DNA of 64,000 bases from the NCBI GenBank assembly GCA_964514385.1, contig CAZEQJ010000016.1, positions 3,509 through 67,508 on the forward strand. Reading direction: 5' to 3'. This document shows positions 44,193 to 53,479 of the stretch, piece by piece (the first letter of the stretch is position 1; every line of letters begins with the position of its first letter). This DNA comes from CAZEQJ01 sp964514385. GTDB lineage: Bacteria; Bacteroidota; Bacteroidia; Cytophagales; Cyclobacteriaceae. Made by a program: the position numbers and the translations under genes. The notes under the pieces are model-generated. The model was not told where the DNA came from and ran no database searches. It was given only the letters and a program-made list of their open reading frames with translations.

Positions 44193-44865
44193 GTACTATC
44201 AGCTTTTCTGCCAGATTAATAATTTTTTGTAGTTGGTCATCAAAACTCAGATGAGAAGTGTCGATCTCTACGGCTTCCTTTGCTTTTATCAGCGGGCTGT
44301 CCTCTCTCGTAGAATCAAGCTTGTCTCTTTCCAACAGGTTTTGTTTGATATCCTCAAAAGATTCCCTGATGCCCTTGCCTTCCAGTTCCAGCTGCCTGCG
44401 TTGTGCCCGTATATCGATGTCCGCCGTCATGAATATCTTAAGGTCTGCCTGAGGAAATACAACCGTGCCGATATCTCTGCCATCCATAACAATACCTCCC
44501 TTCTCGCCCATTTTTCGCTGTAAATCCACCATTTTTTTCCTCACCGAACTGATAGAAGCTACTTCGCTGACTTTCTGACTTACCCGGATGTCCCGTATAT
44601 CTTTTTCAACGTTGACACCATTTAAATAAGTTTCATTCTTTCCCTTTTCGGAAGAAAAATAAACTTCTATGTCAGCTAACGCTCTGCTTACCATTTGAGG
44701 GTCAGCCATATCGACACCATTGTCAATAAAATAAAGCGTTACGGCGCGGTACATGGCACCACTATCGATATAGGTGTATCCCATCGATTTAGCCAATGCC
44801 TTTGCTGTACTGCTTTTACCACAACCCGAATGACCATCTATCGCAATTATCAGCTTTTTTGACAT
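44182..44865 (-). CDS. cmk: Cytidylate kinase
   Basis: 227 residues from the ATG at 44865, since the longer frame would start with TTG inside the upstream gene. The P-loop is DGHSGCGKSSTAKALA; SGAMYRAVTLYF is the CMP site and GIVMDGRDIGTVVFPQADLKIF the conserved DGRDIGT. It phosphorylates CMP and dCMP. It overlaps the stop of the small lipoprotein gene (TGATG) and the start of ispH. Confidence 0.95.
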   Translation of the reverse strand: MSKKLIIAIDGHSGCGKSSTAKALAKSMGYTYIDSGAMYRAVTLYFIDNGVDMADPQMVSRALADIEVYFSSEKGKNETYLNGVNVEKDIRDIRVSQKVSEVASISSVRKKMVDLQRKMGEKGGIVMDGRDIGTVVFPQADLKIFMTADIDIRAQRRQLELEGKGIRESFEDIKQNLLERDKLDSTREDSPLIKAKEAVEIDTSHLSFDDQLQKIINLAEKLIVHEN

Positions 44866-44999
44866 CAGCAATCTTTAATTGGACAGGGAATAGGACCTCG
44901 CTTTGGAATTGCTCTGGGCTTGTTGGCAGCACAGGATGAAATAAGCAGTATTCCCGCTATGAGTACTACTTTTAAGGAAATATTTCGTAAGCTTCTCAT
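44865..44999 (-). CDS. 44-residue lipoprotein upstream of cmk
   Basis: A frame from ATG at 44999 to TGA at 44865 encodes 44 residues: MRSLRNISLKVVLIAGILLISSC is a lipoprotein signal peptide with an ISSC lipobox, followed by AANKPRAIPKRGPIPCPIKDC. Its stop overlaps the cmk start by one base (TGATG), so it is translationally coupled and probably part of the cmk-ispH operon. The mature peptide is short, basic, Pro-rich and has two Cys besides the lipidated one. It resembles the many tiny Bacteroidetes lipoproteins of unknown function. Confidence 0.75.
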   Translation of the reverse strand: MRSLRNISLKVVLIAGILLISSCAANKPRAIPKRGPIPCPIKDC

Positions 45000-45053
45000 C
45001 TGGGATGCAAAATTAATAGTAAATTAAAACTCCAAAACATTAATTACATTTTT

Positions 45054-45320
45054 ATGGACTCAGAATTCTTTGAAAACCTCGGAAAGAAGATTGACCAGCT
45101 GATCAACAAAACGCGGGAAAAAATAGATAGCGAATCACCAAAATATGAGGCGAAACTTCGTGAGCGGCTCAGGAAGCTGGAAGATGAACTGGAGCAGATA
45201 CGTGAAAAAGGTACTGCTGAAGTAAAAAAGGTGGAAAAAGAGGTACAACAACGCACCGAAACGCTTCGGAATGAAATCGAAAAGATCATACAGGATATAA
45301 AAAGAAGGCCCGGCTCTTAA
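45054..45320 (+). CDS. Small coiled-coil protein
   Basis: 88 residues, almost entirely charged helix: KIDQLINKTREKIDSESPKY, then RLRKLEDELEQIREKGTAEVKKVEKEVQQRTETLRNEIEKII (positions about 38-79) with clear heptads. No signal peptide. Likely a soluble structural or regulatory coiled coil. It is the only plus-strand gene among minus-strand neighbours. Its stop codon lies in the loop of the hairpin at 45307-45331. Confidence 0.75.
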   Translation: MDSEFFENLGKKIDQLINKTREKIDSESPKYEAKLRERLRKLEDELEQIREKGTAEVKKVEKEVQQRTETLRNEIEKIIQDIKRRPGS

Positions 45321-45331
45321 CAAGCCGGGCC
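45307..45331 (-). terminator. Terminator of the 45357-46466 lipoprotein gene
   Basis: GGCCCGGCT at 45307-45315 and AGCCGGGCC at 45323-45331 form a perfect 9-bp GC-rich stem; on the minus strand TTCTTTTTAT follows. It also overlaps the end of the convergent coiled-coil gene. Confidence 0.85.
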
Positions 45332-45356
45332 CCATTCATGATAAATATCGCTTTTG

Positions 45357-46466
45357 TTATTGTACTGTGGAACCCAGATCGTTTTCAAGGTCTGCAATGA
45401 TTTGCTCCAGCTCTGTAATGAAGGCGCTGAATACGTCTTCAGCATCTTTACGCTGACCATCCAGGAATACGATATAAATCTTTTCTTCCTCTATATCAAT
45501 TTCAATATCACCTACTTTTTCTCCGTCAACAAATACTTCTGCTGTGTAAAAATCGTTGATATCGTCGCCTTCCTGTGCTGATGTTAACCCTGCAACATCA
45601 AGTGTTGCGTCTACGGAAACGGACAAAATGGTCACATCACCGGAAATTTCATTAACTACGAGCTTCAAAGGGCCTGCATAGGTCACATCAACACCTGCTC
45701 CCATAATCACACGATCACCCCGTGATACTGATGCACTTACTGAAGATGTGTTTGATCCTGCGTCGTAAAAAGTTAATGCATACGTAAAAGGAAGTAAATT
45801 AAGCGCAAGATTTACAGTAACCGGATCTGCTTCCTCATTATAAGATGCAGTAAAATCAACGGATGCTACTTCATTGCCATTTACCAGCAGGTTGGCATCA
45901 AGTGCAGTTGGCTCATAATATACCTCCAGATAGCCAAACTCATCTGTTTCAAAAGCCTCGTCCTGATAGTCGTAGATATTAAGCTGTGCATTGTTTTCAC
46001 CAGCACCTGCTGAAGGAAAATTAATCTGGATATAATCAATGCCTCCATTGGTGTAATCCCATGAGTCAAACTCAAAGTTATAGGTATATATACCGATATG
46101 ATCTTCAAAAACGAAATGCTCATCCTTGATGCGCTCAGCCACGGCCTCAGGAGTAAAGATATTTCGTAGGGCGTGAATGCGCTGTTTTACAAGCTCCCGG
46201 CTTTCTTCAATGTCAAATTCAGAAAATGTGCGCTGTACGGGGTCATTGCCCTGCTCTCCGAAAGGGTCTGCAAGGTTGGTGAGGTCGGTAAGGGCTTCTA
46301 CACCTTCTGTATTTACCATATCCAAAATATCATCACTCAATGTGGCGGCAACGGACTCCATTTCTACGATTGCTTCATCCGTAGTTAAAGGCTCTGTTTC
46401 TTCAGGTTCGCATGAAAATGCAATAAACCCAAGCGGAATCATGAGATAAAAAAGCGATTTCTTCAT
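45357..46466 (-). CDS. Hypothetical lipoprotein
   Basis: 369 residues. MKKSLFYLMIPLGFIAFSC is the signal peptide with lipid Cys at 19; the next part is very acidic (EPEETEPLTTDEAIVEME). The rest alternates in beta-rich segments (INFPSAGAGENNAQLNIYD, VNLALNLLPFTYALTFYD, DVTILSVSVDATLDVAG) and a C-terminal helix (AFITELEQIIADLENDL). I do not recognise a family. Transcribed alone, ending at a strong terminator. Confidence 0.8.
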   Translation of the reverse strand: MKKSLFYLMIPLGFIAFSCEPEETEPLTTDEAIVEMESVAATLSDDILDMVNTEGVEALTDLTNLADPFGEQGNDPVQRTFSEFDIEESRELVKQRIHALRNIFTPEAVAERIKDEHFVFEDHIGIYTYNFEFDSWDYTNGGIDYIQINFPSAGAGENNAQLNIYDYQDEAFETDEFGYLEVYYEPTALDANLLVNGNEVASVDFTASYNEEADPVTVNLALNLLPFTYALTFYDAGSNTSSVSASVSRGDRVIMGAGVDVTYAGPLKLVVNEISGDVTILSVSVDATLDVAGLTSAQEGDDINDFYTAEVFVDGEKVGDIEIDIEEEKIYIVFLDGQRKDAEDVFSAFITELEQIIADLENDLGSTVQ

Positions 46467-46550
46467 TTTTAAATTGATTTTTGTTTAGAATAGAACACTT
46501 CAAACTTACGAAAGGTTGGAATAGTTCAAAAATAACATAAGTATATTTAT

Positions 46551-47324
46551 ATGAAAAATCTTACATTGTACCAAATTGATGCTTTTGCATCCAGACCCTT
46601 TTCGGGCAACCCGGCAGCCGTTATCCCGCTTGATGAGTGGCTATCGGACGAGATGCTGCTAAACATCGCTATGGAAAACAATCTGTCAGAAACTGCCTTT
46701 TTCATTAAAAAAAGCGATAAATATCACCTCAGGTGGTTTACCCCAACGACTGAAGTAGATCTCTGCGGGCATGCCACCCTGGCGGCATCATGGGTATTAT
46801 TCAACGAATTGAATGCCCCTGCACCTTTGATTTTTGAAACACGCTCAGGCAATCTCATTGTAGATAGAGATGGTGACCATATTGTAATGGATTTTCCGTC
46901 AACGGAAGGCGCTGCTACCGACAGTTTTAGTGACCTTTTTCCCGGCGCGACCGAAATCATTTCTACACCTTCGGATCTGCTCGTCATCTATCCTGAAGCC
47001 AAACTGATACACCATTACCATCCTGATTTCACGGCATTGAAGACCCTGCCTTATCGCGGCATCATCATTTCCGCACAGGATAATGCATATGATTTTATTT
47101 CACGCTTCTTCGGACCGGCTGTAGGGGTGCCGGAAGATCCGGTGACAGGGTCTGCCCACTGTATACTGGCCCCTTACTGGAGTAAAAAACTTGGGAAAAC
47201 CACACTTGATGCATGCCAGGTATCTCAGCGCGGAGGAGAAGTACGGTGTACGGTCAAAGGTAACCGGGTGCTGCTAAAGGGGCAGGCAGTGAAAACAGTT
47301 GAAGGCAAAATGTTCATTCAATAA
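46551..47324 (+). CDS. PhzF-family isomerase
   Basis: 257 residues, two diaminopimelate-epimerase-like halves. ENNLSETAFF holds the catalytic Glu 47, VDLCGHATLAASWVLF the conserved GHATLA, and PEDPVTGSAHCILAPYW the C-terminal DPVTGSAH. PhzF proteins isomerise small molecules (phenazine precursor in pseudomonads); the true substrate in this lineage is unknown and no phenazine genes are nearby. The end overlaps the convergent gene by 11 bases. Confidence 0.9.
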   Translation: MKNLTLYQIDAFASRPFSGNPAAVIPLDEWLSDEMLLNIAMENNLSETAFFIKKSDKYHLRWFTPTTEVDLCGHATLAASWVLFNELNAPAPLIFETRSGNLIVDRDGDHIVMDFPSTEGAATDSFSDLFPGATEIISTPSDLLVIYPEAKLIHHYHPDFTALKTLPYRGIIISAQDNAYDFISRFFGPAVGVPEDPVTGSAHCILAPYWSKKLGKTTLDACQVSQRGGEVRCTVKGNRVLLKGQAVKTVEGKMFIQ

Positions 47325-48135
47325 GGGTGCGGTATGCGGCAGCAAATTGCCGGCATTGCTGCCAGTCCGACTCATAGACTGACACCAGCCGATCGATTTC
47401 ATGGTCCGGTATAATCTTATATTTAGAGCTGTCCGGGAGAAGAGCTGCGCAGTAAGCCGTGCCGTGTAACAGGAACTGCTTGGGTTTGACCCGAAACCAT
47501 TTTACAACTTTATTCGGGTATTGTCTTTTTTTATCGGGAAAAACTGCATTAAACTTCCGAACAAAAAACAACTGCTTTTCTGAGTAGGATTTTTTTACTG
47601 TTTCGAAATGGATGTCCGACAAGTCAACCTGAGCCCCCATATCTGATGCCAGTGTGCTGATCAGCTGCTGTGGGTCTTTTTTCAATTCATCATAAAAATA
47701 CACTAACGGCTTTTGCCTGAACCTGGTCAAGAGATGCTCAATTTTAGGGTAAAAAAAGAGATCTTCTTTCTTTAGTACTCCCTCGCCTGAAGCGGGAAAA
47801 TATTCTTCGAAGGGCAGATGACCATGCTTACGTATATAATATTTGTATTTCGATATGATCCAGTCTTTCTGATCACGCAAAAAAATTATAGGTACTGCAT
47901 CAGGAAAATGGTGACTGATATGCTCAATCACAGGCTTGCTAGGCTCGTCAGTGATTTCCATTTCGTTGGAAAATAAAAATGCAGCATCATCATGTTGCTG
48001 AATGATCAGCGGGTATTTATGAAAATCATGTTTCTTGGTATACCGAATTCCCCTAAAATGCGGGAATACATTTCGCTGCAGAAAAGTAGAGGCTGTTTTG
48101 GGTAAACCCAGATGAAAATATAGTTTTTTATCCAT
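47314..48135 (-). CDS. Sulfotransferase-like protein
   Basis: 273 residues. YFHLGLPKTASTFLQRNVF is the PAPS 5'-phosphosulfate-binding loop and AVPIIFLRDQKDWIISKYKYYI resembles the 3'-phosphate site (hLRDP.dw..S.y). No signal peptide; soluble. It overlaps the upstream phosphorylase by 8 bases and ends the long minus-strand run. It may sulfate a surface glycan; the neighbouring acetyltransferase and Wzy-like membrane protein are consistent with that but do not prove it. Confidence 0.75.
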   Translation of the reverse strand: MDKKLYFHLGLPKTASTFLQRNVFPHFRGIRYTKKHDFHKYPLIIQQHDDAAFLFSNEMEITDEPSKPVIEHISHHFPDAVPIIFLRDQKDWIISKYKYYIRKHGHLPFEEYFPASGEGVLKKEDLFFYPKIEHLLTRFRQKPLVYFYDELKKDPQQLISTLASDMGAQVDLSDIHFETVKKSYSEKQLFFVRKFNAVFPDKKRQYPNKVVKWFRVKPKQFLLHGTAYCAALLPDSSKYKIIPDHEIDRLVSVYESDWQQCRQFAAAYRTLIE

Positions 48136-48973
48136 GAATGATTTGTTCTAATACTGTACGGATCATTTGGTCGACCACAGCATCCGGGTCCGTGGAAAAC
48201 TCATCGGTGATGCGGTTAGCCAGTATAGCATTAACACTCAGCATCTGATGCCCCAGCCATCTGCCCAAAGCGTAATATGCGGAGGTTTCCATTTCCATAT
48301 TTGTAAGCCCCCTGATCTCACCAAGCCGATGCACAATTTCCCGTCCGGAATGATCCGACAATCTCCTGCCCTGTGGTGCATAAAATCCCGGTGTAGTGAG
48401 TGTAATGCCCTGCCTGAAGTTTGAAAACTGGTGGATCAGGGTTTCATCACCTGTCTGGAAATAAGGTGTAAAATGAAGCTCATATGCATCACGCAGCTGA
48501 TCGCACAACGGATGCTCTGTCCCGGCCCCCGGATAAAAGTCGCAAAGTCCATCCATGCCGACAGCACCAGAAGAGATCAGAACAGAACCAACCGGAATAT
48601 CCTTTTTGATCGCGCCGGATGTTCCCAGCCGGATAACCCGGATGCTTTTTCTGTTTTCCCGGGGTATTCTTGTCTTGAAATCAATATTCAGCAGGGCATC
48701 TATTTCCAGCATAAATATTTCAATATTGGGCGTGCCCATTCCCGTAGACGCCACCATAACTTCCTGACCTCCCATCCTGCCCGTATGGGTAAGAAATTCG
48801 CGATGACGAACTTCATGTGTCACCTCATCAAAATAGCGGCTCACTTTGCGCACCCTCTCCGGATCACCGACGGTAAAAACCACGGGCGCAACATCTTCCG
48901 GACGCAGGTGCAGATGGTATATGGAACCATCAGGATTAATGATCAGATCGGTGGATGCTACAGGCTCAGGCAT
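48128..48973 (-). CDS. Nucleoside phosphorylase (uridine phosphorylase-like)
   Basis: 281 residues from the ATG at 48973 (MPEPVASTDLIINPDGSIYHL); a longer frame to 49030 lies inside the upstream gene. VFTVGDPERVRKVSRYFDEV is the phosphate-binding start of the PNP/UDP family, RLGTSGAIKKDIPVGSVLISSG the central motif, and GLTNMEMETSAYYALGRWLG has the Glu that binds ribose. It cleaves a nucleoside with phosphate, probably uridine. It overlaps the acetyltransferase gene by 8 bases and the sulfotransferase gene by 8. Confidence 0.85.
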   Translation of the reverse strand: MPEPVASTDLIINPDGSIYHLHLRPEDVAPVVFTVGDPERVRKVSRYFDEVTHEVRHREFLTHTGRMGGQEVMVASTGMGTPNIEIFMLEIDALLNIDFKTRIPRENRKSIRVIRLGTSGAIKKDIPVGSVLISSGAVGMDGLCDFYPGAGTEHPLCDQLRDAYELHFTPYFQTGDETLIHQFSNFRQGITLTTPGFYAPQGRRLSDHSGREIVHRLGEIRGLTNMEMETSAYYALGRWLGHQMLSVNAILANRITDEFSTDPDAVVDQMIRTVLEQIIHG

Positions 48974-49604
48974 TGATCTCTTTGGCCGGGTTACCAAAAA
49001 CGGTCTTTCCTGCTGCAACATCGGCCACAACGACAGAACCGGCTCCTACCCGAGCGCCTTTACCGACCGTGATTCCGGATACGATGACCGATCCGGCTCC
49101 GATAAACGCTTCGTCTTCTATTTTAGCACCCGGACCAACGGATACGCCGGTACCCATTTGCACATAGTTACCAATGGTAGTACCATAAGAAATGCTTGCA
49201 CCGCTGTGCAGAATAGTATAATTACCCAGCTCCACTTCTGCCCCAAGTAACACGCCCATGTCCACCAGCACACCGTGCCCCATGACTACTGTATCAGCCA
49301 CAACTGCTGATCGGTGTACTGCATTCACCGGCACAACGGTACGTTTGGCTTTGAGCATTTTTATGTAGGACTTGTGCAGGGCCTTATCATCGGTGGCCAC
49401 AAATACATCACAGTCCTTCCCGATAAGCTTAATCAGGGATTCGTCTTCGGTAGTACCGAGAATAGTGAGCTCATGTACTTCCTTTTCTTTTATATTTTTG
49501 TCGTCTTCAATAAAACCATAGATCAGCACCTGATTGGAGGTAAATATTTCCATTGCGGCTCTTCCCGTTCCGGCAGAGCCAATGATTAATACCGGTTTGT
49601 TCAT
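48966..49604 (-). CDS. NeuD/PglD-type sugar acetyltransferase
   Basis: 212 residues from the ATG at 49604. The N-terminal part (KPVLIIGSAGTGRAAMEIF) is the Rossmann-like UDP-sugar domain; the C-terminal part has left-handed helix hexapeptides (VVADTVVMGHGVLVDMGVLLGAEVELG and on) ending in GNPAKEI, typical of PglD/NeuD acetyltransferases that modify bacillosamine- or sialic-acid-type sugars. It overlaps the membrane protein gene by four bases (ATGA). Confidence 0.85.
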   Translation of the reverse strand: MNKPVLIIGSAGTGRAAMEIFTSNQVLIYGFIEDDKNIKEKEVHELTILGTTEDESLIKLIGKDCDVFVATDDKALHKSYIKMLKAKRTVVPVNAVHRSAVVADTVVMGHGVLVDMGVLLGAEVELGNYTILHSGASISYGTTIGNYVQMGTGVSVGPGAKIEDEAFIGAGSVIVSGITVGKGARVGAGSVVVADVAAGKTVFGNPAKEINA

Positions 49605-50761
49605 CTGATCAACTTGTTTAGATATGGAATATTCTGGCTGGCAAAAATAGAAAGTAACCACCACACTGCCACCCTGTATCGCACCAAACTTCCAATATTA
49701 GGCACGCTGATCGCCAGAAATGTGAGCAGCAGCATAACATATGCAAATAACATCAGGTCCTTGCCTGTCCAGGAACGGAAATGCCTCACCCCAAAAGCAG
49801 CCAGTATCATTAAAATAAATGTTTCCAGTCCTGCCAGGGTTTTCAACAGTGAGCCTCCCTCCCATACCCACGGACGTGTAAGTCCATGGAGCAATGCCTT
49901 TGGTGCTGAACTTACCATATCTGCTAGGGTACTCATTTCACCCAGTGGAATCAGATTTTCCTGAGAAGACACACCCGCGATCTGATGATAATGAGCAATC
50001 ATTACCGCACCAATGCGGCTCAGGTGGAGGTTAGGATGCAAGAAAGTGGCCGTCAGCAGTATCAACACTCCAGCAGATGCAACAACCCATTTGTTTTTCA
50101 CATCCCGCTCCATCAGACTAAAGGTGATCAGGAAAGGAATAAATATGATGGCATAAAAATACCGGAATGTCCACAGTATCACCACAAGCAACATCACGAG
50201 CGGAAGGTCTTTCCAGCGTAGCTTTTGAAATGAAAATGCTGCAAGACCTAACAAACAGGCCATGGCGAGCGATTCCTTGGATATGCCCGAAGACCAGAAT
50301 ACGACAGAAGGGAATATAAAAAGGCCTGCAAAAAGGGCCGGATGTGCGAATGGCCACCGCTGCCGGGCCTGCTTATAAAACCACCAGAAGCTTATGAAGG
50401 CAATGGTGGAAAACAACGAGGACGTAATCCAGTAGTTGTTGAATGAAACATACGATAAAGCAGCGGTAATACGGGCCATAACAAGTATGCGATACTGGCT
50501 CGGCATGATCTCAAGGAAGGCGGCGAGTTCGGCATTGGACGCCGTGAGCATCGTAATGTTTTGGTTTATTTTTTGCCCCAGCGAAAAATAGTACCAGGTA
50601 TCCCCGCCGTCATAATAATATTGATAAATGAGGCCCAACATCATACCCGCTGCAATCTTCAAAGACCAGCCGATGTAGAACAGCTTTTTGTATGGCTGAG
50701 ACCTGACATAATATATAAGGCCAGCTATTGAAAAGGCCCAGAAAACAAAGGATAATACCAT
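49601..50761 (-). CDS. Polytopic membrane protein, possibly a polymerase/ligase-type glycan protein
   Basis: 386 residues with about ten hydrophobic segments. A periplasmic loop early (DGGDTWYYFSLG) carries a charged Asp near a membrane helix, as in GT-C and Wzy-type proteins, and a large loop appears around residues 255-300. I do not assign a family. Placed between DUF2851 and the sugar acetyltransferase genes; the stop overlaps the latter by four bases. Confidence 0.7.
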   Translation of the reverse strand: MVLSFVFWAFSIAGLIYYVRSQPYKKLFYIGWSLKIAAGMMLGLIYQYYYDGGDTWYYFSLGQKINQNITMLTASNAELAAFLEIMPSQYRILVMARITAALSYVSFNNYWITSSLFSTIAFISFWWFYKQARQRWPFAHPALFAGLFIFPSVVFWSSGISKESLAMACLLGLAAFSFQKLRWKDLPLVMLLVVILWTFRYFYAIIFIPFLITFSLMERDVKNKWVVASAGVLILLTATFLHPNLHLSRIGAVMIAHYHQIAGVSSQENLIPLGEMSTLADMVSSAPKALLHGLTRPWVWEGGSLLKTLAGLETFILMILAAFGVRHFRSWTGKDLMLFAYVMLLLTFLAISVPNIGSLVRYRVAVWWLLSIFASQNIPYLNKLIR

Positions 50762-52024
50762 CTAGCGAATCAGTTGCGCACCGATGGTGCAATGTAAGCA
50801 CTTTTTCTGACTACAATATCCATGATACAGCTGTAACATACCCTGCGAGGCACCGGCATGGGGATTGGGCACATCAAGGGAGGTAAATTTGCGTACGATC
50901 TTATTATTTTCAGGCGAAAGGCTGCCCATAAGATCGAGTAAGCCATCTATCTGCGTATCGTGCTGGTGTATTAAATGCCAGCAAAACAGCAGAGGTACCA
51001 CAACATTGATGAGCATATGGTCAATGAAATGTGTGCCGGTACCGGGATAACATTTTCTGGCGTCTCTTCCCGGTAGGTCGTGATGGTGCCAGTAGGCTGA
51101 AGCCTGAACTCTGAAAATACGGCGTAGCATGCTGACCGGATGGTTCACCATCACATCAAAAGGATTGGGATTTTGATGTAAAAACATGGCCAGCTGTGCG
51201 ATTCGGACAGGCGGGAAGTTGGCAGGGCGCATCCGTAGAAACTTCCACATACTGACATCCAGTGACGGGGGAAGATGGTGCTTTTGTACTAAAAACAACC
51301 ATTTGGACCGAAGGTCAGCGAGGTAATTGTCATGAGGTCTGCGCTCAAGAAAGCCTGCCTGCCCAAAAAATAATGCTTCGAGGTGGCTGATCTGATTTGC
51401 TTCGCGGGAAACCACGCGGAAAGGCACCGCTTTGGTAAGCAGAAAGAATACTTCACGATTGGTGCCTTGACCAAAGCCACGTCCGATCAGTCGGTATGCA
51501 ACTTCATTCCAATCACCACGATATTCGTCCAGCAGGGACAATACCTTTTCACTTCGCTGCATAAGCCGTTCTACCAGTGCGCGTTCCAGAGCTTTGTGGA
51601 TGTAGATAGAATCCAGGCGCGGGAGGTCGTCTGCGCAGGGAATATCCCTCAGGGTGTTCAGCAGCCGGTGATAGGAGTCTGTTACAGAGGGCTCAACGAA
51701 GTCTGACAATACCACCACATCTACGGCATGGCCCTGAATCAATACCTCCTGATCGTAATCCCACACCACGTGCAGGATAACCGTATTGTAAGCTGTGTCG
51801 TTGTGATGGCCATGCCGGTACCATTCCGAGGCCTTTACATGCATTTCTACGTCTCCTGCCCAAAGGGTATCGCCTATTTTGATGCGTGCATCACGGAAAT
51901 CAGGACCTCCATCATGGTTGTACTGGCCCGGACTGATGACGGTAACGGTCTGTCCGGTGGGAGTGATTAACTGAGGTTGAAAAAGCAGATGCTGCCAGAG
52001 ATAATGTAAAAAGGCTTCAGGCAT
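50762..52024 (-). CDS. DUF2851 family protein
   Basis: 420 residues. SPGQYNHDGGPDFRDARIKIGDTLWAGDVEMHV (about residues 31-63) is the hallmark of DUF2851, a Bacteroidetes-rich family of unknown function; WYRHGHHNDTAYNTVILHVVWDYD follows. The C-terminus, LYHGYCSQKKCLHCTIGAQLI, contributes three Cys that could bind metal. It overlaps pyrF by 8 bases and abuts the membrane protein gene. Confidence 0.88.
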   Translation of the reverse strand: MPEAFLHYLWQHLLFQPQLITPTGQTVTVISPGQYNHDGGPDFRDARIKIGDTLWAGDVEMHVKASEWYRHGHHNDTAYNTVILHVVWDYDQEVLIQGHAVDVVVLSDFVEPSVTDSYHRLLNTLRDIPCADDLPRLDSIYIHKALERALVERLMQRSEKVLSLLDEYRGDWNEVAYRLIGRGFGQGTNREVFFLLTKAVPFRVVSREANQISHLEALFFGQAGFLERRPHDNYLADLRSKWLFLVQKHHLPPSLDVSMWKFLRMRPANFPPVRIAQLAMFLHQNPNPFDVMVNHPVSMLRRIFRVQASAYWHHHDLPGRDARKCYPGTGTHFIDHMLINVVVPLLFCWHLIHQHDTQIDGLLDLMGSLSPENNKIVRKFTSLDVPNPHAGASQGMLQLYHGYCSQKKCLHCTIGAQLIR

Positions 52025-52817
52025 AGGTGGTAAGCAAACTGCTCATCACCGATGCTATCTGACGGGCTGATTCACCCGCTGCAGTAGCATAATCCTTATC
52101 GCCGGAGGCGTAAATGATCGATCTTGAAGAATTTATCAAAAGCCCTACATCTTTATTTATGCCAAACCTGACCACTTCCTGCAAATCGCCTCCCTGTGCA
52201 CCTACACCAGGCACCAGAAAAAAGTGATCGGGAGCAGCAGTCCTGATTTTTTGAATATAATCAATTTGTGTGGCTCCTACAACATACATGGTGTTTTCCG
52301 GTGTACCCAGCTGGTTAAACAACCGGATAACCTTCAGGTACAGGTCGTCTGGTATTTCAAGCTCTGATGCACTTTTGTTGGATGTGAGGGCGAGGACAAC
52401 CGCCCATTTATCCTTATATTCCAAAAACGGCATGACAGTATCTGAGCCCATGTAAGGCGATAAGGTGATGGCATCAGCTCCCAGATGATCAAAAATAGCC
52501 CTTGCATACTGGTGGCTCGTGTTGCCGATATCACCCCGTTTGGCATCCGCAATTACAAATGCCCTGTGACCAATATACGCTATCGTCTTTTGCAGTGATG
52601 TCCAGCCTTTGGCGCCACAGGCTTCGTAAAATGCCGTATTCGGCTTGTAAGCCACAGCATATGGTAATGTAGCGTCAACGATGGCTTTGTTAAATGCAAA
52701 AAGCGGATCTTCCTCATCCAGCAAATGCGCTGGTATGCGATCTATGTCGGTGTCCAACCCCACACAAAGGAAGGATTTTTTCAGTCTTATCTGACGAATT
52801 ATTTCTGCCCGGTTCAC
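52017..52817 (-). CDS. pyrF: Orotidine-5'-phosphate decarboxylase
   Basis: 266 residues, a TIM barrel that makes UMP from OMP. FLCVGLDTDIDRIP binds the phosphate-ribose; VIADAKRGDIGNTS holds the catalytic Lys and the Asp residues of the active-site array; FFLVPGVGAQGGDL closes the barrel. The length and the N-terminal extension match the longer (type 2) OMPDC group of Bacteroidetes. In the same run as pyrD (56003-57004), so two pyrimidine steps are co-transcribed. Confidence 0.94.
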   Translation of the reverse strand: MNRAEIIRQIRLKKSFLCVGLDTDIDRIPAHLLDEEDPLFAFNKAIVDATLPYAVAYKPNTAFYEACGAKGWTSLQKTIAYIGHRAFVIADAKRGDIGNTSHQYARAIFDHLGADAITLSPYMGSDTVMPFLEYKDKWAVVLALTSNKSASELEIPDDLYLKVIRLFNQLGTPENTMYVVGATQIDYIQKIRTAAPDHFFLVPGVGAQGGDLQEVVRFGINKDVGLLINSSRSIIYASGDKDYATAAGESARQIASVMSSLLTTYA

Positions 52818-52820
52818 GTA

Positions 52821-53477
52821 TTAAAATCTCGCATCGTCAACCTGCACACCCGGATACTCCGCTTCATTGAACACGAAGTAGGAATCTGATACGGTAATGC
52901 CCGTCTCAAAACCGCTAAGCTCAATTTCATATTCTGTGCCATAGCGATCGGAAATCAGGCAGTTCATCAGTTCATTTCGCTCGCGGTCGATCACCATTAC
53001 GATATCCTTAAAATATTCATTGTCCTGCTTAGCGATCAGCTTTACGCGGTGGATGGGGCGTCCGTTTAGTGAACCATCGCCGATGTATTCAAGGTTAACT
53101 CCTTTTTTATACAGGTCAAAGATATTGGAGATGTTCATATAGCCAATCTGAGACGGGTCGTAATTGCTGATGTTGACTACATTGCTCCTTTTAAGCCACA
53201 ACGTCTCGCCTGATTTGAAAAATTCCGTCTCACTGGCGTCATCCATGGATATTCGGAAATCTTCCCCTTTCACTACGACTTCACCGTCATACGGCGTATC
53301 CTCCAGCTGGCCACTGCTCATAATTTTGAATGTAAATTTTGCCCTGAAAGCGGAAGTGTTGGTAAATTTTTCACTCAGCTGATCTAAAATTGATTTGGCT
53401 TTTTTTTCATCCTGCCCAAAAACGAGGGAAGTCCCTGTAAGCATTAGCAAAGCCAGTAATTGTGTTATTATTCTCAT
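52821..53477 (-). CDS. LolA-like outer-membrane lipoprotein carrier
   Basis: 218 residues with signal peptide (MRIITQLLALLMLTGTSLVFGQ). LSEKFTNTSAFRAKFTFKIMSSG and VVKGEDFRISMDDASETEFFKSGETLWL have the pattern of the LolA barrel that ferries lipoproteins across the periplasm. It follows ftsK with two bases between them and precedes pyrF by three; this ftsK-lolA order is known in other bacteria. Confidence 0.88.
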   Translation of the reverse strand: MRIITQLLALLMLTGTSLVFGQDEKKAKSILDQLSEKFTNTSAFRAKFTFKIMSSGQLEDTPYDGEVVVKGEDFRISMDDASETEFFKSGETLWLKRSNVVNISNYDPSQIGYMNISNIFDLYKKGVNLEYIGDGSLNGRPIHRVKLIAKQDNEYFKDIVMVIDRERNELMNCLISDRYGTEYEIELSGFETGITVSDSYFVFNEAEYPGVQVDDARF

Positions 53478-53479
53478 TA

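Noticed and set aside
46551..47324. Phenazine biosynthesis locus
   Set aside because: Only the phzF-like gene is present; such isomerases are widespread without phenazine synthesis.
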